A DNA stretch of 19,293 nt from CAUUGB01 sp963544615 (GTDB lineage: Bacteria; Patescibacteriota; Microgenomatia; UBA1400; PJMF01): NCBI GenBank assembly GCA_963544615.1, contig CAUUGB010000016.1, forward strand, positions 1 through 19,293, read 5' to 3'. The notes below the pieces were generated by a model, which searched no databases, was not told the origin of the DNA, and was given only the letters and a program-made list of their open reading frames with translations. The translations under genes and the position numbers were made by a program. Positions 14,681 to 19,293 of the stretch are shown in pieces. Every line of letters begins with the position of its first letter. Within the stretch, counting starts at the first letter, position 1.

Positions 14681-15029
14681 GAGATTTTTTTCTACTACTT
14701 AATAATTGTTTAGATGTAAAACTTAAATTGGTTTGGGGAGTGAAAATTTTTTTCCCCAGTTGATGCTGCCACCAAAAGCTTAAGTACTTTTCTGCATACC
14801 AACCATTTTTCTTAAAAAATCCTATGGCCATTAAAGGAATAGATTGGGCGATGACTAAATATTCCACCACACTGCGCTGATAAGTAAAGACATAAATTCC
14901 TAACCAGTAAGTAGCTAAAGCTAAAATAACAGCCAAACTAGTGCAAAGTAATTGTCGCAGGGAAAGACCAAAAATAATCTTTTCTTGATATTCACGAATT
15001 TCTTTGGGGATTTTAACACTTAAAGACAT
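14562..15029 (-). CDS. PrgI-family T4SS membrane protein
   Basis: Small inner-membrane component encoded between VirB6 and VirB4 in Gram-positive-type T4SSs (VirB3-like position). 155 residues from the ATG at 15029; the longer reading frame needs a TTG at 15059 inside the VirB6 gene. Signature N-terminus 'VKIPKEIREYQEKIIFGLSLRQ', then two membrane helices (about 24-45 and 52-72), 'GFFKKNGWYAEKYLSFWWQH' and a basic tail. The tail beyond about residue 110 is longer than in PrgI proteins I know and is the part overlapping the VirB4 start. Start is 1 nt after the VirB6 stop (TAAGATG). Confidence 0.88.
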   Translation of the reverse strand: MSLSVKIPKEIREYQEKIIFGLSLRQLLCTSLAVILALATYWLGIYVFTYQRSVVEYLVIAQSIPLMAIGFFKKNGWYAEKYLSFWWQHQLGKKIFTPQTNLSFTSKQLLSSRKKSHVFICQKPVSEAQGYHFSRQQTKKHRRLAKESIKKASHC

Positions 15030-15030
15030 C

Positions 15031-15909
15031 TTAGATTGCCTGGCACAAATTGTTGGCAAATTGACGTGCTTGTAAAAGCGCCATCATTAAAATTACTGCC
15101 CAACAAATAATAAATAAATATGCTAGGGAGAGTTTGTTGGCGTCCACAATGGGCAAACCACTCGCTCCACCAATACCAACAAAAACATTATTCGCAATTG
15201 CTGGCAAAAACATCATGATTAAAAAAATAATACTGCCCTGGAGTGATACAGCAGTAAAACTTTTTAAGAAACTTTTGCCCACGCTAGATAATTCTTCGCT
15301 AGGTAAAGTCGCCAAAGGAATAGGTGAGAGAGCATAATAAAGATACAACTCAATCAGGCGCAGGTAAGACACAATATAAGCAATAGCAGTGGCAAAAAGT
15401 ACCACCAGGTAAATGAGCAAAGCCATCACAATAGAAACTATAATTTGTAAAAAATTCAGCGGAAACACACTGCTTAAATGATTTGCCACTGCGTCAACAT
15501 CAATAATTTGTGGGGGCGAACTCGCGCTAAAAGAAGTAACAGCAATTTTGCTGGTTAAGTAAGCGGTCAAATTGTAAATTGCTTTCATAATTTCTGGAGT
15601 TTTATCAATCACCACCTTAAAAATTACCAAGCGAAACAAAACTTTAATGATTAATTCCGCTCCTAATTGACCACTGCCACCGCCACTTGCCTCAGCGCGA
15701 ATACTCAGGCGATATATTTCTAAAACAAAAAACAAAGCTAAAATGGTATAGGCAATTGGTTTGGCTACATCAATTAAAATACGCTCAGCAAAGTTAAATA
15801 ACTCATGCAAATATGTGCCCATTTCGCCACTTAAGTTAGTGGGTCCCAGCAGTAGAAAGGTTAATTGCTGATCTAGCAATTGCAAAACATACTTAAAAGC
15901 TGCTACCAT
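15031..15909 (-). CDS. VirB6/TrbL-like polytopic T4SS channel protein
   Basis: Polytopic inner-membrane component of the secretion channel, 292 residues. About five to six membrane helices: roughly 45-65, 85-105, 155-195 (long, possibly two), 220-245 and 262-283. 'FAERILIDVAKPIAYTILAL' and 'YLRLIELYLYYALSPIPLAT' match the TrbL/VirB6-like protein of Firmicutes conjugative elements. The first half contains 'LSIRAEASGGGSGQLGAELI', a glycine-rich loop. It lies 2 nt downstream of the Maff2 gene and 1 nt before the PrgI start, so all are one transcript. No clear Shine-Dalgarno beyond GGTG about 7 nt upstream. Confidence 0.88.
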   Translation of the reverse strand: MVAAFKYVLQLLDQQLTFLLLGPTNLSGEMGTYLHELFNFAERILIDVAKPIAYTILALFFVLEIYRLSIRAEASGGGSGQLGAELIIKVLFRLVIFKVVIDKTPEIMKAIYNLTAYLTSKIAVTSFSASSPPQIIDVDAVANHLSSVFPLNFLQIIVSIVMALLIYLVVLFATAIAYIVSYLRLIELYLYYALSPIPLATLPSEELSSVGKSFLKSFTAVSLQGSIIFLIMMFLPAIANNVFVGIGGASGLPIVDANKLSLAYLFIICWAVILMMALLQARQFANNLCQAI

Positions 15910-15911
15910 TT

Positions 15912-16121
15912 TTATACACCGGCGGCAATGCTACCAAACAAACTGGTGGCAGAAATAATCAAAGCTCCACCAACTACTTGCCAAATACCCGATTGCAAAG
16001 CTGGACCATTTTTGTCTTTTAAGCCGCCAGCTAAAATAATTACTCCCCACACCAACCATAAACCACCGCCAATAGTGGCAAATTTGGTGATCATGGTGAC
16101 CACATTATTGAAAAGTTCCAT
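15912..16121 (-). CDS. Maff2-family small two-helix membrane protein
   Basis: 69 residues with two membrane helices (about 13-34 'FATIGGGLWLVWGVIILAGG' and 45-67 'GIWQVVGGALIISATSLFG'), joined by 'LKDKNGPALQS'. Length, helix pair and place between VirD4 and VirB6 fit the Maff2 family of Firmicutes conjugative elements. Its small two-helix form and position resemble VirB2/TrbC pilins, so a pilin or channel-lining role is a fair guess, not shown. It has a good ribosome site, AGAAAGG 5 nt before the ATG, the clearest of the operon, which suits a protein needed in many copies. Confidence 0.87.
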   Translation of the reverse strand: MELFNNVVTMITKFATIGGGLWLVWGVIILAGGLKDKNGPALQSGIWQVVGGALIISATSLFGSIAAGV

Positions 16122-16142
16122 TTTAACCTTTCTAATTAATTA

Positions 16143-17879
16143 CTAACTAATAATTACCTTTTTATCTAATTGATTATGAGAGTTGGCTCTTGGTTGATAA
16201 ATATATTTTGGTACTTGACCACTATCGGCTAAATCAGTATAGCGAGGGTGTTTGCTAGGAGAGTATTTTTTAGAGCGAAAGGGAGGTAGGCCTGAAATCA
16301 GCAGCAAACATTCGTCGCGGGGGAGAGTGGCAACTTCACTTTGGTCTAATAGCTGGCGAGAGATAATTTGTTCGCTGCAAGAATAATTACTGGCCGTTCC
16401 ACTATTATGGCTAATACTTTGATGAGTCACAGTAGTGCGCCCAATCATTTGGGCTAAATCTCTGGTAGTTTTAACTGATTTGCCACCTAAAAAAAGCACG
16501 CTATCACAGCAATCTACTATTACTTCACTCTTTTTTCCATAAATAGCTTGCAGTTGGGCTAAAGATTGTACTATTACTGTGGCACTAATGTTGCGGGAGC
16601 GAATGGTGCTAATAGTTTTATCAAAATTCGGTAGCACTCCCAAATTAGCAAATTCATCTAATAAAAAACGCACTGGGATTTGCAGCTGACCCCCAGGCAG
16701 TTTATCTGCTTGGGTAGTTAAAATATTAAAGGCCTGATAAAAAAGCATGGCAGAGAGAAAGTGATAAGTAGGGTCAGTGTCAGAAAGAACCACAAACAAC
16801 GCTTGTTTGCTTTGTCCTAATTCATCTAAAGCGAGTTCATCGCTGCTAAGTAATTGCCGTACTGGGGGTAAATCGAATACTGCTAGTCTAGCGGAGAGAG
16901 AAATTAAAATTGATTTAGCAGTGGCACCGGCAGCTAATTTGAATTTTTGATATTGACGCACGGGAAAACAGTCTGGGTGTTCTTTGGCTAAATCGGCAAA
17001 TAACACATCCAATGGACATTGATAATTCTCATTTTGTTCGCTAGCTCCTGAAATAGCGAGTAAATCTAAAAGCGAGCCTAAATGACGATCGTGACTATTG
17101 CCAAAATAATAAAGATAACCAATGCAAGCTGACAGCCACAATTGTTCTGCTTTAAGCCAAAAATCATCACCCACCCTACCCTCACCTTTAGTATTAAGTA
17201 AAATGACATTGGTGAGTTTAAAAATATCTACTTCATCGCGCAGATATGTCATGGGATTGTAGTGTAGCGAGTTAGCAAAGTTAACGGTGTCAAAAACTTT
17301 AATGTGGTAATTGTGTTTGTTTAGCATATAGCCCACATCTCCTAAAATAGTGCCTTTAGGGTCGGTGATGACATAAGAAGAGTGCAGTTGAGCTAAATTT
17401 GGTTTTAGATGAGAGTAGGTTTTACCTGAGCCAGAACCACCAATAACTAAAACATTGTGATTGCGTTGGTATTTAAATTTTTTAGCTTGAGCAAAATTAA
17501 GTTTCTCGCTGGCAGTTAAAATAATGTTCAAGTCTGGATGACGATTGATAAAGGGAGCAATATCTCGTTGTCCTCCCCAGCGAGCTGAGCCATATTCCAT
17601 GCCTAAGCGATAATTTTTATGACTGCCAAGATGATAATAGTACCACAACCAGATGGTGATAAATGACAATGCCGCTGACCATAAAGGAAGTGGATGCCAA
17701 TAAAATGAAAGTGGGTGAGAGATAATGGTGCTCCATAAATAGTCGAGGGCTAAATTCAAGCGTTGCCACCAATTTCCAGATAATTGCAAACATAGCCAAA
17801 CAAAATGATTAATGATATAAGCACCCAGTAAACTGCTAAACAAAACAATATAATAATAAAAAGGGGCAGAATAATTCAT
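16143..17879 (-). CDS. VirD4/TraG-type coupling ATPase
   Basis: Inner-membrane ATPase that recruits DNA-protein or protein substrates to the T4SS. 578 residues. Two N-terminal membrane helices (about 8-31 and 64-84), then the ATPase domain: Walker A 'GGSGSGKT' with K153, 'SSYVITDPKGTILGDVG', Walker B 'RFLLDEFANLGVLPNF' with D408/E409, then 'TISTIRSRNISATVIVQSLA' and 'CDSVLFLGGKSVKTTRDLAQ' as in TraG/VirD4 proteins of Firmicutes elements. Between them lies the all-alpha region thought to bind substrate. First gene of the operon, with a leader of about 170 nt from the promoter at 18055-18082. Its presence means the system can select a substrate, although no relaxase is encoded in the window. 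Confidence 0.95.
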   Translation of the reverse strand: MNYSAPFYYYIVLFSSLLGAYIINHFVWLCLQLSGNWWQRLNLALDYLWSTIISHPLSFYWHPLPLWSAALSFITIWLWYYYHLGSHKNYRLGMEYGSARWGGQRDIAPFINRHPDLNIILTASEKLNFAQAKKFKYQRNHNVLVIGGSGSGKTYSHLKPNLAQLHSSYVITDPKGTILGDVGYMLNKHNYHIKVFDTVNFANSLHYNPMTYLRDEVDIFKLTNVILLNTKGEGRVGDDFWLKAEQLWLSACIGYLYYFGNSHDRHLGSLLDLLAISGASEQNENYQCPLDVLFADLAKEHPDCFPVRQYQKFKLAAGATAKSILISLSARLAVFDLPPVRQLLSSDELALDELGQSKQALFVVLSDTDPTYHFLSAMLFYQAFNILTTQADKLPGGQLQIPVRFLLDEFANLGVLPNFDKTISTIRSRNISATVIVQSLAQLQAIYGKKSEVIVDCCDSVLFLGGKSVKTTRDLAQMIGRTTVTHQSISHNSGTASNYSCSEQIISRQLLDQSEVATLPRDECLLLISGLPPFRSKKYSPSKHPRYTDLADSGQVPKYIYQPRANSHNQLDKKVIIS

Positions 17880-18054
17880 TATTAGTAATAAATTAAAATT
17901 GCTATAAAAATTGTTATGCGGTTTTTTAAATAAAATCCCCCGTAAAACAAATATAAGACAAGTAGAATTTTGTTTTCATGTTACTTGACTAAGTATTAAA
18001 CATCACTCACTATAATTATATATAGTATTGATACTAATATATATAATATGAGAT

Positions 18055-18082
18055 ATTATATATAATATAATAATAGTGTCAA
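18055..18082 (-). promoter_or_regulatory. Promoter of the T4SS operon
   Basis: Minus-strand -35 TTGACA (18077-18082, consensus), 16-bp spacer, -10 TATAAT (18055-18060). Predicted start near 18048. The -10 lies inside a 16-bp palindrome and a second palindrome lies 12-25 bp downstream of the start. Confidence 0.6.
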
Positions 18083-18178
18083 GAAAAAATATAGGCTGCT
18101 ACTGCCAAAACAATTGCTAATTTAGTTAATAGCCAGCGCTGTTATATGGCAAGTTAATTTGGTGAGACAAATTTTCGC

Positions 18179-18206
18179 TTGACATTGTAGAGCTTGGTGA
18201 TACAGT
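18179..18206 (+). promoter_or_regulatory. Promoter of ogt
   Basis: -35 TTGACA (18179-18184, consensus), 16-bp spacer, extended -10 TGATACAGT (18198-18206). Start near 18213 gives a leader of about 118 nt, long for this window. The leader can form CTCACA/TGTGAG (18217-18222/18272-18277) enclosing a weaker inner stem (18235-18238/18256-18259). Confidence 0.5.
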
Positions 18207-18330
18207 GCTAATACTTCTCACATACATGCTTTATTACTCAGAGAGTTTTCTGTGAAGTAATTTTGATTGCGTGTGAGTTGAAGTGTGGCCCCTGCCAAAA
18301 TTAATGGTGATGTGGTGGTTAAGATAATTA

Positions 18331-18822
18331 ATGATGACTCAAGGTTTTGCGTGTTACCAGTTTACTTTTGGTTGGTTAGAAATTGGCTACCAAGACAACT
18401 ACATTATTTGCTTAAAGAAGTTAGCCAAACCTTTGTCACTTGATGCTAAAACCACACTAAGTAATTTAGTTTTTGAGCAAGTTAAGCAATATTTAGCTGG
18501 TCAAAGACAAAAATTTACTTTTCCTTATCAACTCCAAGGTAGCGCTTTTCAAAAAAAAGTTTGGCGACAACTGCAACAAATTCCCTATGGGCAACACTGT
18601 AGTTATAAAGATATTGCGGTAAGAATTGGTCACCCACGCTCTTATCGTGCCGTGGGCAATGCTAATCGCCGCAATCCACTTTTACTGGTGGTGCCTTGCC
18701 ATCGGGTCATTGGGGCTAATGGTAAATTGTTAGGCTTTGCTGGCGGTCAAGCTATGCAGCAGGCTCTACTTAATTTAGAGAGCAAAGTTAGTGGTAAGTA
18801 TTCATCATGTGCCAATCAATAG
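18331..18822 (+). CDS. ogt: Methylated-DNA-[protein]-cysteine S-methyltransferase
   Basis: Suicide repair protein that moves the alkyl group from O6-alkylguanine to its own cysteine. 163 residues, usual for Ogt. The acceptor C123 lies in 'VVPCHRVIG'; the DNA-binding helix and arginine finger are seen in 'RSYRAVGNANRRNPLLL'; 'FQKKVWRQLQQIPYGQHCSY' precedes them. The N-terminal domain is short and diverged. The second ATG at 18334 is an equally possible start; neither has a clear Shine-Dalgarno. It is divergent from the T4SS operon. The gene symbol is by family; orthology to ogt rather than adaB-type proteins cannot be settled here. Confidence 0.93.
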   Translation: MMTQGFACYQFTFGWLEIGYQDNYIICLKKLAKPLSLDAKTTLSNLVFEQVKQYLAGQRQKFTFPYQLQGSAFQKKVWRQLQQIPYGQHCSYKDIAVRIGHPRSYRAVGNANRRNPLLLVVPCHRVIGANGKLLGFAGGQAMQQALLNLESKVSGKYSSCANQ

Positions 18823-18823
18823 T

Positions 18824-18885
18824 AGTGGCAGCAAGATTGGGAATGAGTTTTATTTGAAAACTGCGATATGCAAGATCTTGCCACT
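18824..18885. repeat. Inverted repeat just after ogt
   Basis: AGTGG (18824-18828) and CAAGAT (18832-18837) pair with ATCTTG (18875-18880) and CCACT (18881-18885), 11 bp with a 3-nt bulge and a 37-nt loop; AGTGGCA/TGCCACT is an alternative. It begins 1 nt after the ogt stop. No T-run follows directly on either strand, so a terminator role is uncertain; an mRNA-stabilising end is possible. Confidence 0.4.
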
Positions 18886-18947
18886 GAAATAATTTACTTT
18901 GAATTTCTTTTTGTAGCATCAGCGTTTTGGCTGTAATTTTAAAAAAA

Positions 18948-19293
18948 TCAATTCAGCTGGAGGTGAACTATGATGGTGCGGTGTAATTTATCAGCAAAAT
19001 ACATAAATATTTTGGTGATTAGTTTTAAGTTGCGACAATTTTTTAAGGCAGCAGCAAAAAATCCACTCACGTCTATTAGTTTAGTATCAGTTAGATGGGC
19101 AAATTCTGGTGGATTATCTAAGGCAAAATGCATTTGGGCATTGCCGTCCCCAGCTTTTTTTACATATTGATTGGCAATTTTGTGGTCAAACCATGCCACG
19201 AAGACTTCTGAGTGAATAAAGACATTGCCATGTGTTCCTTTAATACCGAAAGCGTATGGGCTGTCCTTCATCTGACGAATATAGCTCTTGAGC
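18948..19293 (-). CDS. C-terminal part of a possible KilA-N domain protein (partial)
   Basis: Open on the minus strand from base 19293, so the N-terminus lies outside. About 115 residues are visible; the ATG at 19271 is probably internal, since the frame is open before it ('LKSYIRQ'). The stretch 'GIKGTHGNVFIHSEVFVAWF' followed by 'DHKIANQYVKKAG' resembles the KilA-N pattern G-G-x-(Y/F)-x-H-x-x-(I/V)-A-x-x-(F/W)-A-x-W, found in phage and plasmid DNA-binding proteins, but conservation is partial. It then continues 'FAHLTDTKLIDVSGFFAAALK'. It is the only gene in the window ending in TGA (backed up by a TAA three codons on). It may be a mobile-element remnant or an unrelated protein. Confidence 0.5.
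   Translation of the reverse strand, partial: LKSYIRQMKDSPYAFGIKGTHGNVFIHSEVFVAWFDHKIANQYVKKAGDGNAQMHFALDNPPEFAHLTDTKLIDVSGFFAAALKNCRNLKLITKIFMYFADKLHRTIIVHLQLN

Larger units (their letters stand above)
17880..18330. promoter_or_regulatory. AT-rich divergent control region between the T4SS operon and ogt
   Basis: 451 bp without a convincing gene. It holds a minus-strand promoter for the T4SS operon and a plus-strand one for ogt. Between and around them lie palindromes: TACTT-GACT-AAGTA (17982-17995), TAGTAT-TG-ATACTA (18023-18036) and a perfect 16-bp palindrome ATATTATATATAATAT (18053-18068) that overlaps the operon's -10. Several further TATAAT boxes on the plus strand (18011-18016, 18042-18047, 18061-18066, 18066-18071) lack partners. 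The layout suggests repressor sites over the operon promoter. An IHF-like or replication role for the AT-rich core is possible but unsupported. Confidence 0.6.

Noticed and set aside
11191..17879. Complete integrative conjugative element
   Set aside because: No relaxase, integrase, excisionase, replication gene or flanking repeat is visible; only the secretion core is present in the window.
17982..18068. Replication or transfer origin in the AT-rich palindromic region
   Set aside because: No DnaA boxes, iterons or nick-site-like sequence, and no relaxase or replication gene beside it; promoter and operator function explains the features better.
18970..19170. Plus-strand open frame of 66 codons at the right end
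   Set aside because: Antisense to a longer minus-strand frame that continues out of the window and has more protein-like composition; no promoter or ribosome site.
1..19293. Genetic code 25 (TGA = glycine)
   Set aside because: All recognisable proteins are full length without any in-frame TGA, and glycine is coded by GGN throughout.
1..19293. CRISPR array or insertion sequence
   Set aside because: No regularly spaced repeats, cas genes, transposase or terminal inverted repeats with target duplications were seen.

Overview
The window reads as bacterial chromosome from an AT-rich, compact genome, most likely a Patescibacteria/CPR (ultrasmall, symbiosis-prone) lineage. This is an inference. 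Ribosomal protein genes sit beside families I associate with CPR genomes (the 133-residue membrane protein at 3673-4074 and the 546-residue membrane protein at 9554-11194). Shine-Dalgarno sequences are mostly weak or absent, and many starts lie only a few bases after a TATAAT box. All 18 complete genes end in TAA or TAG. The code looks standard, because no gene needs TGA read through.

Left part (1-4438): the N-terminal part of uvrA and tRNA-Glu(CTC) on the minus strand; a single-cluster ferredoxin convergent with an MscS channel (stops overlapping); a secreted thermonuclease with an Excalibur tail; a small anchored protein; then, on the minus strand, a promoter, a strongly folded RNA of about 160 nt and tRNA-Tyr(GTA) only 8 nt after it. 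The two non-Watson-Crick positions in the 22-bp closing stem are G-U pairs only on the minus strand, which fits the promoter direction.

Middle (4439-11194): an exported cysteine-rich unknown; an operon of a class II Fic protein and a membrane-anchored propeller-like protein; rplU, a TRM11/TrmG10-like RNA methyltransferase and rpmA on the plus strand; then the large unknown membrane protein.

Right part (11191-17879, minus strand): a tight six-gene type IV secretion operon, VirD4/TraG - Maff2 - VirB6/TrbL - PrgI - VirB4 - M23 endopeptidase. Order and sequence match the transfer core of Firmicutes Tn1549/CTn-type conjugative elements, but no relaxase, integrase or att site is in the window. It is bounded by ordinary genes. 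VirD4 couples substrate to the channel, VirB4 powers it, VirB6/PrgI/Maff2 form the membrane part and M23 opens the wall. A 451-bp AT-rich control region with palindromes separates it from ogt (plus strand). The window ends in the C-terminal part of a possible KilA-N protein.

Most interesting: the structured RNA before tRNA-Tyr, the stand-alone T4SS core, the pattern of leaderless promoters, and the palindromic control region of the T4SS operon.
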